A DNA stretch of 64,000 nt, taken from NCBI RefSeq assembly GCF_031954525.1, contig NZ_CP134867.1:3720001-3784000 (forward strand), read 5' to 3'. The position numbers and the translations under genes are program-made. Each line of letters begins with the position of its first letter. Within the stretch, counting starts at the first letter, position 1. This DNA is from Dyella sp. BiH032 (lineage in GTDB: Bacteria; Pseudomonadota; Gammaproteobacteria; Xanthomonadales; Rhodanobacteraceae). The notes below the pieces were generated by a model. The model had not been told where the DNA came from. It did no database searches and saw only the letters and a program-made list of their open reading frames with translations. This document shows, one piece after another, positions 34,918 through 44,567 of the stretch.

Positions 34918-35712
34918 ATGTACACGAGCCTCCGAACCTCCGACCGCGCCGGCGTACGCACGCTGGCGCTGAACCGCCCGGCACTGCACAACGCTTTCGA
35001 CGACGCCCTGATCGCCGAACTGACGAACGCCCTGGAAGCCGCCGGAAGCGATGCCGGCGTGCGCGCCGTTGTGCTCACTGGCGAGGGCGCCAGCTTTTCC
35101 GCCGGCGCCGACCTGAACTGGATGCGCGGCATGGCCAAGGCCAGCGAAGCGGAGAACCGCGAGGATTCCCTGCGCCTGGCCCATCTGATGCGCACCCTGC
35201 AATACCTGCCCAAGCCCACCGTGGCGCGCGTCAACGGCGCGGCCTACGGCGGCGGCGTGGGCCTGGTCGCCTGTTGCGACATCGCCATCGGCGTGGATGG
35301 CGCGAAATTCGGGCTGACCGAGGTCAAGCTCGGGCTGGTGCCGGCGGTGATCTCGCCCTACGTGATCGCCGCGATCGGCCTGCGGCAGGCGCGGCGCCTG
35401 TTCCTCACCGGCGAACTGTTCGACGCGCCCACGGCGCAGCGCATCGGCCTGCTGCACCAGTGCGTGCCGGCGGACGGCCTGGATGCCGCGGTAGACAGCG
35501 CGCTGGCCGCGCTCGCCAAGGCCGGTCCTGTCGCGCAGGCCGAAGCCAAGCGCCTGGCGCTCGGCGTGGCCGGCCTGGACGAGGCCTGGGCCGAGGCGGT
35601 CGACCGCGAGAACGCCGCCCTGATCGCCCGCCTGCGCGTCTCCGCCGAAGGCCAGGAAGGACTCGGCGCCTTCCTCGACAAGCGCACGCCGGCCTGGCTG
35701 GTCCAGGCATAA
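34918..35712 (+). CDS. liuC: methylglutaconyl-CoA hydratase (enoyl-CoA hydratase family)
   Basis: A 264-residue crotonase-fold enzyme. The oxyanion-hole motifs are present (ASFSAGADLNWM and NGAAYGGGVGLVACCDI), and the acid/base region is seen in FGLTEVKLGLVPAVISPYV. The SAGADLNWMR block is typical of the 3-methylglutaconyl-CoA hydratases of leucine degradation. It should hydrate 3-methylglutaconyl-CoA to HMG-CoA between the MCC and HMG-CoA lyase steps; the genes for both lie on the same strand nearby. A general enoyl-CoA hydratase role cannot be excluded. It is divergent from feoA, with about 150 bases between them. Confidence 0.87.
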   Translation: MYTSLRTSDRAGVRTLALNRPALHNAFDDALIAELTNALEAAGSDAGVRAVVLTGEGASFSAGADLNWMRGMAKASEAENREDSLRLAHLMRTLQYLPKPTVARVNGAAYGGGVGLVACCDIAIGVDGAKFGLTEVKLGLVPAVISPYVIAAIGLRQARRLFLTGELFDAPTAQRIGLLHQCVPADGLDAAVDSALAALAKAGPVAQAEAKRLALGVAGLDEAWAEAVDRENAALIARLRVSAEGQEGLGAFLDKRTPAWLVQA

Positions 35713-35751
35713 ACTGCCGTCTGGCCATCGCATCCATCGAAGGAGTCGTCC

Positions 35752-36141
35752 ATGCTCGACCATATCGGCGTGCCCGTTTCGAACTACGCGCGCAGCAAGG
35801 CCTTCTACGAACGCGTGCTCGCCCCGCTGGGCGGCGGCCTGGTGATGGAAGTGCCCCAGGAAGTCACCGGCACCCGCGCGCATGCCGGCTTCGGCATCGA
35901 CGGCAAGCCTTGCTTCTGGATCAGCAGCAGCCCCAACGCGGCGCTCTCCACCATCCACGTCGCCTTCGTCGCCAAAACCCACGCCGCCGTGGATGCCTTC
36001 TATCGGGAAGCCATGGCCGCCGGCGGCACCAGCAACGGCGAGCCCGGCCTGCGCCCGCACTACCACAGCCATTACTACGCCGCCTTCGTGCTGGACCTGG
36101 ACGGCCACAACGTGGAAGCCGTCTGCCACCTGCCCGCCTGA
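35752..36141 (+). CDS. VOC-family (glyoxalase/bleomycin resistance-like) protein
   Basis: A 129-residue vicinal-oxygen-chelate protein made of two beta-alpha-beta-beta-beta modules. The first metal-ligand position is the His of LDHIGVPV, and the final Glu of GHNVEAVCH is the common last ligand. The middle STIHVAFVAKTHAAVDAFY marks the second module. The substrate is unknown. It lies between liuC (39 bases upstream) and a cupin gene (28 bases downstream) on the same strand, so the three may be cotranscribed, perhaps to clean up by-products of branched-chain metabolism; that is speculation. Confidence 0.85.
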   Translation: MLDHIGVPVSNYARSKAFYERVLAPLGGGLVMEVPQEVTGTRAHAGFGIDGKPCFWISSSPNAALSTIHVAFVAKTHAAVDAFYREAMAAGGTSNGEPGLRPHYHSHYYAAFVLDLDGHNVEAVCHLPA

Positions 36142-36169
36142 CCTTCGCCGGCAACCGCCAGGACCGTCC

Positions 36170-36688
36170 ATGCCCCGCCACATTCTCAACATCGCCGACG
36201 TCCAGCCGCAGCCCTACCAGGTAGGCTTCGCGCCCACGGGCGCGGCCGCCGAGCGTTTCGATGCGCGCGTCGCGCGCATTTCGCCCCTGCTAGGCGCGCA
36301 GAAGCTCGGCTACAACCTCACCGTGCTGCCGCCGGGCATGCGCGGCTATCCGTTCCACCACCATCGCGTGAACGAGGAAATGTTCTTCGTGCTCGAAGGC
36401 GAAGGCGAAGTGCGCATCGGCGAGGAGCGGCACGCGATCCGGCCCGGCGACATCATTGCCTGCCCGCCCGGCGGACCGGAGGCGGCACACCAGATCGTCA
36501 ACACCGGCAGTTCGGACCTGCGCTATCTGAGCATCAGCACCATGCAGTATCCGGAAGTATGCGAATACCCCGACAGCGGGAAGTACGGCGTGATGGCCAA
36601 CTTCGGCCCCTCCGCGGACGGCACGCCGCAGTTTTTCCGCGTGGTGGGAAGGCAAGGCGAGTCGGTGGATTACTGGGAAGGCGAGTAA
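36170..36688 (+). CDS. cupin-domain protein
   Basis: A 172-residue single-domain cupin. Motif 1 is PFHHHRVNEEMFFVLEGEGEV, with the expected metal ligands (His, His, Glu), and motif 2 is PGDIIACPPGGPEAAHQIVN, with the last His. The C-terminal 50 residues (YGVMANFGPSADGTPQFF and after) match a group of cupins often found next to catabolic genes. The reaction is unknown. I chose the ATG at 36170 by the start of similarity to that layout; a longer open frame upstream overlaps the VOC gene. A perfect hairpin follows seven bases after the stop. Confidence 0.85.
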   Translation: MPRHILNIADVQPQPYQVGFAPTGAAAERFDARVARISPLLGAQKLGYNLTVLPPGMRGYPFHHHRVNEEMFFVLEGEGEVRIGEERHAIRPGDIIACPPGGPEAAHQIVNTGSSDLRYLSISTMQYPEVCEYPDSGKYGVMANFGPSADGTPQFFRVVGRQGESVDYWEGE

Positions 36689-36695
36689 TTCCTGC

Positions 36696-36730
36696 GTGAA
36701 ACCCTTCTCTCCACTGAGGAAGGGTTTCAC
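36696..36730. terminator. perfect hairpin after the cupin gene
   Basis: GTGAAACCCTTC (36696-36707) is followed by an exact reverse complement at 36719-36730, giving a 12-bp stem and an 11-base loop. No T run follows, so it may act as an mRNA 3'-end stabiliser or a Rho-linked terminator rather than a classic intrinsic terminator. The rest of 36731-36956 holds a repeat-like hairpin but no gene. Confidence 0.5.
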
Positions 36731-36837
36731 GGGGATTCCCTTCGGTCATATGCGGATAAGGGACCAGCGATCGAGAAAGAGGCTGTACGAAGCCCGGCGT
36801 ATTTGCAAAGGCTCCCGCTCCTCCGCTCCCCAGGTCC

Positions 36838-36880
36838 TCTCACCCCAGCCCTCTCCGGCGGAGAGAGGGCGCAAAGGCAT
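36838..36880. repeat. short hairpin repeat related to the 5' part of the large repeats
   Basis: CTCACCCCAGCCCTCTCC followed by GGCGGAGAGAGGGC forms a stem GCCCTCTC / GAGAGGGC (36848-36855 with 36863-36870). It resembles the CCCCTCATCC...CTTCTCCCC / GGGGAGAAGG element that begins the larger repeats at 52.7 and 61.2 kb, so it may be a member of the same dispersed family. Confidence 0.45.
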
Positions 36881-36956
36881 GCTGCGCCGCGCATCGGCCT
36901 GAAACGCCCGTTCTGCTAGCGTTACGGACTTTGCACCCCACCTGACGGACCCGTGC

Positions 36957-38954
36957 ATGTTCGAGCGCGTACTCATTGCCAACCGCGGCGAAATCGCCTG
37001 CCGCGTGATCCGCACCTGCCGCCGTCTCGGCATCCGTACCATCGCCGTCTACTCCGAGGCCGACGCCGACGCGCAACACGTGCGTCTGGCGGATGAAGCC
37101 TGGCCCATCGGCGGCCCGCGTCCAGCCGATTCCTACCTGCGCACCGACGCCATCCTCGACGTCGCCCGGCGCAGCGGCGCGCAGGCGATCCACCCCGGCT
37201 ACGGATTCCTTTCCGAGAACACCGCCTTCGCGCGCGCCTGCGCCGATGCCGGCATCGCCTTCATCGGGCCGCGCCCGGAAAGCATCGATGCGATGGGTTC
37301 CAAGGCCGCGGCGAAAGCGCTGATGGAGAAGCACACGGTGCCGCTGGTGCCCGGCTACCACGGCGACAACCAGGACACGGATTTCCTCGCCGAGCAGGCG
37401 CGGCGCACCGGCTTCCCGCTGATGATCAAGGCCGCTGCGGGCGGCGGCGGCAAAGGCATGCGCATCGTGCGTGCCGAGAAGGAATTCGCCGACGCGCTCG
37501 CCTCCGCGCAACGCGAGGCGGCCAACGCCTTCGGCGATACGCGCGTGATCCTGGAGCGCTACGTCGAGCACCCGCGCCATATCGAGTTCCAGGTGTTCGG
37601 CGACACGCACGGCAACGTCATCCATCTCAACGAACGCGAGTGTTCGGCCCAGCGCCGCTACCAGAAGGTACTGGAGGAAACGCCCTCGCCTTTCCTCACG
37701 CCCGAGCGCCGCGCCGCCATGGGCGCCGCCGCGGTGGCCGCCGCGCTCGCCGTCGATTACGTGGGCGCCGGCACGGTGGAATTCATCGTGGGCCAGGACG
37801 GCGAATTCTTCTTCATGGAGATGAATACGCGCCTGCAGGTAGAGCACCCGGTCACCGAGGAAACCCTCGGCCTGGATCTGGTCGAATGGCAACTGCGCGT
37901 CGCCGCCGGCGAGCCGCTGCCGCTGCGCCAGGAGGACATCCGGGCGCATGGTCACGCCATTGAAGTGCGCCTTTACGCGGAAGACCCGGAACAGAACTTC
38001 CTCCCCGGCTCCGGCAAGCTGCTGCGGCTGCGCCTGCCCGAGCGCTCGCGCCACGTGCGCATCGATGGCGGCGTGATTGAAGGCGACACGGTCACGATCT
38101 TCTACGATCCGATGATCGCCAAGCTCATCGTGTACGGCGCCGATCGCCCGCAGGCCCTGCAGCGCCTGCGCGATGCGCTGATGACCTGCGAGATCGCCGG
38201 CCCCAAGTCGAACATCGCCTTCCTCGAGCGCCTGACCCGCCATCCGGCCGTGGTGGAAGGCCGCATCGACACCGGCTATCTCGATCGCCATCTGGATGAA
38301 TTCCTCGCCGGCGATACCGCGCCCGCGCCGCGCATGCTGTTCGCCGCGGCCGTCGCGGCGCTGCTGCATGACGAAGGCGTCACGGCGACCGCGGCGCGTT
38401 ACGGCGCCGACCCGTTCTCGCCCTGGGCGCGCGCCGATGCCTGGCGCGTCGGCCACGCCGGCAAGCGCATCGTGGCGCTGTCCTTGCGCGAGCAGCGCTA
38501 TGAAATCGAGGCCCACGGCCATGATGGCGACTACCGCCTGCGTCACGGCGATGCCGAATGCCACGTGACCGGGGCGCGTCATGACGGCGAAACGCTCAGC
38601 GCGCGCTTCGACGGCGAAGCGCAACGCCTCCCGCTGCGTGCCGATGCGCAGCGCGTGCTGGTGCACGACGCCGACGGACACCGCCACGCGTTCACTCGCG
38701 CCGAGGCCTTCGCCTGGGCATCCAAGGAAGGCGCCGGCGGCAATCAGATCGTCGCGCCCATGCCCGGCCGCATCGTGCTGGTGAGAGCCAAACCCGGCGA
38801 CCAGGTGGAGGAAGGCCAGGAACTGCTGGTGATGGAAGCGATGAAGATGGAACTGGCGCTCAAGGCGCCGCGCGCCGGTACCGTCGACAGCATCGGCGCG
38901 GCCCAGGGCGATTTCGTCGAGGCCGATGCGGTGCTGGTGCGCTTCGCCACTTGA
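36957..38954 (+). CDS. liuD: methylcrotonyl-CoA carboxylase, biotin-carrying (alpha) subunit
   Basis: A 665-residue biotin carboxylase plus biotin carrier protein. The N-terminal domain starts FERVLIANRGEIACRVIRT; the ATP-grasp part has KAAAGGGGKGMRIV and the RLQVEHPVTEETLGLDLVEW signature. The C-terminal biotinyl domain has Lys630 in EAMKME. It carboxylates biotin with bicarbonate and ATP and works with the liuB product on 3-methylcrotonyl-CoA. The short 38,570-38,720 linker region is variable, as in the family. HMG-CoA lyase follows on the same strand. The ATG at 36957 gives the standard N-terminus; the promoter is probably in the preceding 250 bases. Confidence 0.94.
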   Translation: MFERVLIANRGEIACRVIRTCRRLGIRTIAVYSEADADAQHVRLADEAWPIGGPRPADSYLRTDAILDVARRSGAQAIHPGYGFLSENTAFARACADAGIAFIGPRPESIDAMGSKAAAKALMEKHTVPLVPGYHGDNQDTDFLAEQARRTGFPLMIKAAAGGGGKGMRIVRAEKEFADALASAQREAANAFGDTRVILERYVEHPRHIEFQVFGDTHGNVIHLNERECSAQRRYQKVLEETPSPFLTPERRAAMGAAAVAAALAVDYVGAGTVEFIVGQDGEFFFMEMNTRLQVEHPVTEETLGLDLVEWQLRVAAGEPLPLRQEDIRAHGHAIEVRLYAEDPEQNFLPGSGKLLRLRLPERSRHVRIDGGVIEGDTVTIFYDPMIAKLIVYGADRPQALQRLRDALMTCEIAGPKSNIAFLERLTRHPAVVEGRIDTGYLDRHLDEFLAGDTAPAPRMLFAAAVAALLHDEGVTATAARYGADPFSPWARADAWRVGHAGKRIVALSLREQRYEIEAHGHDGDYRLRHGDAECHVTGARHDGETLSARFDGEAQRLPLRADAQRVLVHDADGHRHAFTRAEAFAWASKEGAGGNQIVAPMPGRIVLVRAKPGDQVEEGQELLVMEAMKMELALKAPRAGTVDSIGAAQGDFVEADAVLVRFAT

Positions 38955-39007
38955 GCGGCACGCGGACGGACGCATTTCCTTTTCTCTCCCATGGATCTCA
39001 CGTCGCC

Positions 39008-39910
39008 ATGAACAGCATCGATCACCACGTCCGCATCGTCGAAGTCGGCCCCCGGGACGGTCTGCAGAACGAAAAGACGCTGCTTCCGGCCGACGTGAAG
39101 ATCGCCTTGATCGACCGCCTCTCTTCCACCGGCTTGCAGACGATCGAAGCCACCAGCTTCGTCAGCCCCAAATGGGTGCCGCAGCTGGCCGACGCCGCCG
39201 AGGTTTTCCAAGGCATCCGCAAGGTGCCCGGCGTGAGCTATCCCGTGCTGGTGCCGAACGAGCAGGGCTACCGGCGCGCGCGCGAGGTGGGTGCCGCCGA
39301 GGTCGCCGTGTTCGCGGCGGCGTCCGAGGCATTCAATCGCAAGAACATCAATGCCGGCATCGACGAATCGATCGAGCGCTTCCGTCCGGTCCTCGAGCTG
39401 GCCAAGGCGGACGGCCTGAAGGTGCGCGGTTACGTCTCGACTGTGCTCGGCTGCCCCTACCAGGGCGAAGTGCCCGTGGCGGACGTGGTGCGCGTCGCGG
39501 CGCGACTGCACGAACTCGGCTGCCATGAGATCTCGCTCGGCGACACCATCGGCGTCGGCACCCCGACCAAGGCCCGCGCCATGCTCAAAGCGGTGGCGGC
39601 GGAGGTGCCGATGGCGGCCCTCGCCGTGCATTTCCACGACACCTACGGCCAGGCGCTCGCCAACATCCTGGCCTGCCTGGAGGAAGGCGTGCGCGTGGTG
39701 GACAGCGCGGTCTCCGGCACCGGCGGCTGCCCGTACGCCAAGGGCGCCACCGGCAACGTGGCCAGCGAGGATGTGGTCTACATGCTGCACGGGATGGGCA
39801 TGCACACCGGCGTCGACCTCGATCTTTTGGTCGCCGCGGGCGCCTGGCTTTCCGCCCAGTTGCACAAGGACACCGCCAGCCGGGTGACGAAGGCGCGCAC
39901 TGCGTCCTGA
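39008..39910 (+). CDS. liuE: hydroxymethylglutaryl-CoA lyase
   Basis: A 300-residue TIM-barrel lyase that splits HMG-CoA into acetoacetate and acetyl-CoA, the last step of leucine catabolism. Signature elements are VEVGPRDGLQNEK (catalytic Arg-Asp), HFHDTYGQALAN (metal-binding His pair) and SGTGGCPYAKGATGNVASED, with the active-site Cys. The ATG at 39008 is preferred; an in-frame TTG at 38951 overlaps liuD and lacks family residues. It follows liuD after 53 bases, so the two are probably cotranscribed. Confidence 0.94.
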   Translation: MNSIDHHVRIVEVGPRDGLQNEKTLLPADVKIALIDRLSSTGLQTIEATSFVSPKWVPQLADAAEVFQGIRKVPGVSYPVLVPNEQGYRRAREVGAAEVAVFAAASEAFNRKNINAGIDESIERFRPVLELAKADGLKVRGYVSTVLGCPYQGEVPVADVVRVAARLHELGCHEISLGDTIGVGTPTKARAMLKAVAAEVPMAALAVHFHDTYGQALANILACLEEGVRVVDSAVSGTGGCPYAKGATGNVASEDVVYMLHGMGMHTGVDLDLLVAAGAWLSAQLHKDTASRVTKARTAS

Positions 39911-40078
39911 CCGGCCATCGAACCGCCACGACGCGTCAGCCGCGGCGTTACTCCCAGCGGTTTTTACGGGAGCATCGATACGCGCGAGCCGCGGCCGGGC
40001 GCTTTGCTATAGTCCGGCCGCTTCCGGCGCGGCGACCGCGCCCATCGCAGCATCATTTTGGAATCCAGGAGTTCAAGG

Positions 40079-42286
40079 ATGAAACCGTCGCGCCGCCTTC
40101 TTTCCGCCGCTGTGCTTTCCGTGTGCGCCATGCTTGGCGCCTGTCATCGCGAGCAGGCGCCCAGCGCCGATGCCAACGCCGTGCGTCGCGCGCAGGAACA
40201 GCTTTCCCAGCCCGCCTGGCTCAACCGGCATCTGCCCGCGCGCACTGTGGGCTATGTGCGGATTCCTTCGCCGTGGGGCCTGCTGGGCGCCGTGCCGAAT
40301 GGCCGTCCGCTGGATGCCGCCCTGGCCAGCGAGCAACACCTGAAGGCGGTCGCGGCGCTGCGCGATGCCATCGCCAAGGACAAACTGCTGGCCGACGCCG
40401 GGGCGACTCCTTTCATGCTCGCCTTGCTCTCGGACCTGCGTTCTCCGCTGGAAGTCGCCGCGGTCGATCCGCTGGGCATGCTCTCGCCGGGCAGCATGCT
40501 GCTGGCGACTACCCAGTTGGAACAGCGCGACGTGGCCACGCTCAATGCCCGCTTCGCGCAGCTCGGCGCGCTGCACCTGCAGGCGCCGCTCGACGCCAAG
40601 GGCGATGGCGCGCTGGCATCCGGCGAACTGCTGCATTTCGACGCCGCGAGCGGACGCCTGTTCGTCCTCATGGCACGCTCCGGCACCGCCGCCGGCACGC
40701 CTCCGGACCGCGGCACGCTCGCCGCGCTGATCGGCGAGACGAACAAGCCCGAGGCCAGCGACGTGGTCGCCCGGGTGGCCGCGCAGGAAGCGCGGATCGA
40801 CGCTTCCGGCCAAGGCATGTTCGCCTGGTTTAGCACGCACGGCCTCGGCGGCCTCGCATCCGGCGCGATCCCCGCCGATCAGGTGGGCACGCTGCCGGGC
40901 GACTTCACCGCCAAGGCCGACAGCATCGCCTTCGGCTGGGGCGCGGTGGACGGCCACGGCCGGTTCCAGGTGCGCCTGCACGCGCCGCAGGCCCGCCTGC
41001 TGGGGTATCTGGCACCGAAGCAATTCGTGCCGGGCTTCAAGGTCGCGGGCAAGCCTTCCTGGGTGGTGACCATGGCCTTGCCCGGCACCGAGCAGGTCAA
41101 GGCGTTCGAGGACAGCCTCACGCTGAACTTCGGCGCCGAGCGCGCCGGTGCCTATCGCAAAGCCATGGGCGAGTTGAAGCAGAAGGCGGGCTTCGACCTT
41201 GCCGAGCTCAGCCAATGGATCGGCCCCGAGCTAGTCAACTACGAGGACGACGCCGGCACCTACACGGCCATGCGCGTGCGCGACCGTAAAGCCCTGTACG
41301 CCCGCCTGGAGGACCTGGCCCAGACGCGGCATTGGAGTTACCGGGTTCTCCCCGTGGAAGGTGCCCAGGTGCATTCGCTGTGGATCCCCGGCCACTTCGG
41401 CGATCGCCTGCATGGCGAGGGCGAAGATGGCCATGACAAGGACCAGGGCACCCTGCTCGCGCTGCTCGGCCGCCTCGGTTCCCATCTGTATTGGATCGAA
41501 GACGGCGATTACCTCGTCTTCGCCAAGCTGCCCCAGGCCCTCGCCGATCGCGCCGCCGCCAAGCTGGATACGCGCATGGACGAGTGGCTGAAGGTCCAGG
41601 CCCATCCCGGCACGGCGGGCCTGCTCGCCTATACCGCCACGTCGCGCGATGCGCAGCGCAAGGCCTATTACGGCTACCTGCAGCTGCTCCAGTACGTCGA
41701 CGATGCCAGCGGCGGCACGGTCGACCTGTCCGCGCTGCCGGCCGCCCACACACTCGACCTGCCTCGTGACGGCGTGATCGGCGCAAGCCTCGATGCCAGC
41801 CAGAACGACCTCTCCCTCGGCCTGACCTACGAACAGAATCCGCTGGAGATGGTGACCAGCGGCTCCAACGGCATGGTCGCCGTCGCCACCGCCGCCATAG
41901 CCGCGGCCGTGGCGATTCCCGCGTACCAGGACTACAGCCTGCGCAGCAAGGTCGCCCAGACCCTGGCCACCGCCGAACCGGCCAAGATCTCCATGATCGA
42001 GTTCCGCCAGACCACGGGCCGCTGGCCGAAGAATGCCAAGGAAGCCGGCCTGGACGAGGACGCCCATGGCGCGCTGGCCATCGGCACCGGCAGGATCGAG
42101 CTGAGCCTCGCCGGGACGGGCCAGGCCAAGCTGTCCGGAGGCACCGTGGTGCTGACGCCGGAGCAGGCGGGCCAGGCCTGGACCTGGCACTGCCGGGCCG
42201 AGGGCGTCGAGGACAAGTACCTGCCGGCCGATTGCCGGCACGGCGATCCGGTGGCGGACGGCGAGCCGGCCGGCGCGGCCCGCTAG
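40079..42286 (+). CDS. lipoprotein with a C-terminal type IV pilin-like domain
   Basis: A 735-residue protein with two joined parts. Residues 1-22 are a lipoprotein signal (LGAC, Cys22). Residues of roughly 50-590 form a large soluble region, reminiscent of DUF3352-type secreted proteins, with no catalytic motif that I recognise. From residue 599 the sequence turns into a hydrophobic Ala/Val helix that runs into [14 protein letters not shown], the hallmark end of the type IV pilin N-terminal helix. A pilin-like globular domain follows, with two C-terminal Cys (705 and 719) spaced as in WHC...KYLPADC. The GFTLIE prepilin cleavage site is absent. AGGAG lies eight bases before the ATG. A single gene, flanked by liuE and typA. 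Confidence 0.82.
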   Translation: MKPSRRLLSAAVLSVCAMLGACHREQAPSADANAVRRAQEQLSQPAWLNRHLPARTVGYVRIPSPWGLLGAVPNGRPLDAALASEQHLKAVAALRDAIAKDKLLADAGATPFMLALLSDLRSPLEVAAVDPLGMLSPGSMLLATTQLEQRDVATLNARFAQLGALHLQAPLDAKGDGALASGELLHFDAASGRLFVLMARSGTAAGTPPDRGTLAALIGETNKPEASDVVARVAAQEARIDASGQGMFAWFSTHGLGGLASGAIPADQVGTLPGDFTAKADSIAFGWGAVDGHGRFQVRLHAPQARLLGYLAPKQFVPGFKVAGKPSWVVTMALPGTEQVKAFEDSLTLNFGAERAGAYRKAMGELKQKAGFDLAELSQWIGPELVNYEDDAGTYTAMRVRDRKALYARLEDLAQTRHWSYRVLPVEGAQVHSLWIPGHFGDRLHGEGEDGHDKDQGTLLALLGRLGSHLYWIEDGDYLVFAKLPQALADRAAAKLDTRMDEWLKVQAHPGTAGLLAYTATSRDAQRKAYYGYLQLLQYVDDASGGTVDLSALPAAHTLDLPRDGVIGASLDASQNDLSLGLTYEQNPLEMVTSGSNGMVAVATAAIAAAVAIPAYQDYSLRSKVAQTLATAEPAKISMIEFRQTTGRWPKNAKEAGLDEDAHGALAIGTGRIELSLAGTGQAKLSGGTVVLTPEQAGQAWTWHCRAEGVEDKYLPADCRHGDPVADGEPAGAAR

Positions 42287-42445
42287 CCGTCCGGCGCGGC
42301 TCGAGACGGCGTCCGCTCCTCGACACGCCGAGGGAGCGGCGCTTGAAAACGGCGTTCAAGCAAGCTGTCACATAACTCCGTATAATTGGCCGATTCGCCC
42401 TTGAGAAACCTACGCGACGGCCCTCCGGCCGCCCGAGCCGATCCC

Positions 42446-44275
42446 ATGTCCATCGAAAATCTGCGCAATATCGCCATCGTCGCCCACGTCGACCACGGCA
42501 AAACCACGCTCGTCGACCAGCTGCTGAAGCAGTCCGGCACGCTCTCGGAGCGCACCGTGCTGGCCGAACGCGTGATGGACAGCAACGACCAGGAAAAAGA
42601 GCGCGGCATCACCATCCTGGCCAAGAACACCGCCATCACCTGGCAGGGCAACCGCATCAACATCGTCGACACCCCCGGACACGCCGACTTCGGCGGCGAG
42701 GTGGAGCGCGTGCTGTCGATGGTGGACACCGTGCTGATCCTGGTCGATGCGATGGACGGCCCGATGCCGCAGACCCGCTTCGTCACCCAGAAGGCCTTCG
42801 CGATGGGCTTCAAGCCGATCGTGGTGGTCAACAAGATCGACCGCCCGGGCGCCCGTCCGGAGTGGGTCGTCGAGCAGGTGTGGGATCTGTTCGACCGCCT
42901 CGGCGCCACGCCGGAGCAGATGGACTTCCCGATCGTCTACGCCTCGGCGCTCAACGGCTACGCCTCGCTCGACCCGGAAGTCCGCGAGGGCGACATGACC
43001 CCGCTGTACGAAGCCATCATGAAGCACGCGCCCAAGCCGGACGTGGATCCGGAAGGCCCGTTCCAGATGCGCATCAGCCAGCTCGACTACAACAACTTCG
43101 TCGGCGTGATCGGCATCGGCCGCATCCAGCGCGGCACGTTGAAGAAGAACATGCCGGTGGCCGTGATCGACCGCCATGGCAAGAAGCGCCAGGGCAAGGT
43201 GCTGCAGGTGCTGGGCTTCATGGGCCTGGAGCGCATCGAGCAGGACACCGCCGAGGCCGGCGACATCGTGGCCATCTCCGGCATCCAGGAGCTGACCATT
43301 TCCGACACCGTGACCGCGCTCGACGCGCCCGAGGCGCTGCCGGCGCTGACGGTGGACGAGCCGACCATCAGCATGACCTTCCAGGTGAACAACTCGCCGT
43401 TCGCCGGTAACAAGGACCTCTCCGGCGGCAAGTTCCTCACCAGCCGCCAGATCAAGGAGCGCCTCGAGCGCGAGCAGGTCCACAACGTGGCGCTGCGCGT
43501 CGAGCAGGGCTCGGACGCCGACAAATTCCTGGTTTCCGGCCGCGGCGAGCTGCACCTGTCGGTGCTGATCGAGAACATGCGCCGCGAAGGCTACGAGCTG
43601 GCCGTGTCGCGTCCGGAAGTGATCATCAAGGAGATCGACGGCCAGAAGATGGAGCCGTACGAGCAGCTGGTGGTCGACGTGGAAGAGATCCACCAGGGCC
43701 CGGTGATGGAGCGCCTGGGCGTGCGCAAGGGCCAGCTCAAGAACATGGAGCCGGACGGCAAGGGCCGCGTGCGCCTCGAGTACATGATCCCGGCGCGCGG
43801 CCTGATCGGCTTCCAGAATCAGTTCAAGACCCTCACCCAGGGTTCGGGCCTGCTGTTCCATGTGTTCGACCACTACGGTCCGAAGGAAGAAGGGCAGATC
43901 GCCAAGCGTCTCAACGGCGTGATGATCGCCAACGCCGCCGGCACCACGCCCGCCTATTCGCTGGGGCCGCTGCAGGAACGCGGCAAGCTGTTCGCGGCGG
44001 AAGGCGACTCGGTCTACGAAGGCCAGCTGGTGGGCATCCACGCGAAGGACAACGACCTGACCGTGAACGCGATCAAGCCCAAGCCTCTGACCAACATGCG
44101 CGCCTCGGGCAAGGACGACGCGATCCAGCTGACGCCCGCGATCAAGTTCTCGCTGGAACAGGCGCTGGACTTCATCGACGACGACGAGCTGGTGGAGATC
44201 ACGCCCAAGGAAATCCGCCTGCGCAAGAAGCACCTCACCGAGAACGATCGCAAGAAGGCTTCGCGCGGCGGCTGA
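42446..44275 (+). CDS. typA: ribosome-associated GTPase TypA/BipA
   Basis: A 609-residue translational GTPase of the EF-G/LepA group. G1 is [10 protein letters not shown]2 lies in [15 protein letters not shown]3 is [14 protein letters not shown] and G4 is VVNKIDRP. Domain II, EF-G-like domains and the TypA-specific C-terminus follow ([17 protein letters not shown], and the Lys/Arg-rich end). TypA binds ribosomes under stress and helps assemble the large subunit at low temperature. The length is normal. The ATG at 42446 is chosen from the conserved [18 protein letters not shown] start. It is followed by a strong terminator. Confidence 0.96.
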   Translation: MSIENLRNIAIVAHVDHGKTTLVDQLLKQSGTLSERTVLAERVMDSNDQEKERGITILAKNTAITWQGNRINIVDTPGHADFGGEVERVLSMVDTVLILVDAMDGPMPQTRFVTQKAFAMGFKPIVVVNKIDRPGARPEWVVEQVWDLFDRLGATPEQMDFPIVYASALNGYASLDPEVREGDMTPLYEAIMKHAPKPDVDPEGPFQMRISQLDYNNFVGVIGIGRIQRGTLKKNMPVAVIDRHGKKRQGKVLQVLGFMGLERIEQDTAEAGDIVAISGIQELTISDTVTALDAPEALPALTVDEPTISMTFQVNNSPFAGNKDLSGGKFLTSRQIKERLEREQVHNVALRVEQGSDADKFLVSGRGELHLSVLIENMRREGYELAVSRPEVIIKEIDGQKMEPYEQLVVDVEEIHQGPVMERLGVRKGQLKNMEPDGKGRVRLEYMIPARGLIGFQNQFKTLTQGSGLLFHVFDHYGPKEEGQIAKRLNGVMIANAAGTTPAYSLGPLQERGKLFAAEGDSVYEGQLVGIHAKDNDLTVNAIKPKPLTNMRASGKDDAIQLTPAIKFSLEQALDFIDDDELVEITPKEIRLRKKHLTENDRKKASRGG

Positions 44276-44299
44276 TCGCCCCACGCCATCGTTACGGAG

Positions 44300-44325
44300 A
44301 AGGCCGCCGCAAGGCGGCCTTTTTT
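44300..44325 (+). terminator. Rho-independent terminator after typA
   Basis: A perfect 9-bp stem (AAGGCCGCC / GGCGGCCTT) with a GCAA tetraloop is followed by more T, 24 bases after the typA stop. The following 44326-44567 stretch contains no gene; it holds an inverted repeat next to the porin start. Confidence 0.92.
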
Positions 44326-44538
44326 CATGCGCGCCCGCAAGAACAAACGATTGACATGCTGCAACCGCACAGCGACGATGCGCCCGCCCTGCTCCAGGGC
44401 ATTCACGAGACCACCCCGACCCCTCATGGACAGTGACCCTGCCACGGGCGTCACCTGCCGCGCGCGCGGCATGACGGCGCCACACAACCTGCGTATCCAC
44501 GGCGCGGCCGTGAACGGGGTCGGGTCCGCCTGATCGCG

Positions 44539-44564
44539 TCATTCCGCGCCCCTGCACGGAATGA
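44539..44564 (+). promoter_or_regulatory. inverted repeat covering the ribosome-site region of a porin gene
   Basis: TCATTCCG (44539-44546) and CGGAATGA (44557-44564) form an 8-bp perfect stem with a 10-base loop that ends three bases before the ATG at 44568. The right arm includes the only GGA-like ribosome-site sequence, so the hairpin could limit translation, or the repeat may bind a regulator. Confidence 0.4.
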
Positions 44565-44567
44565 ACG

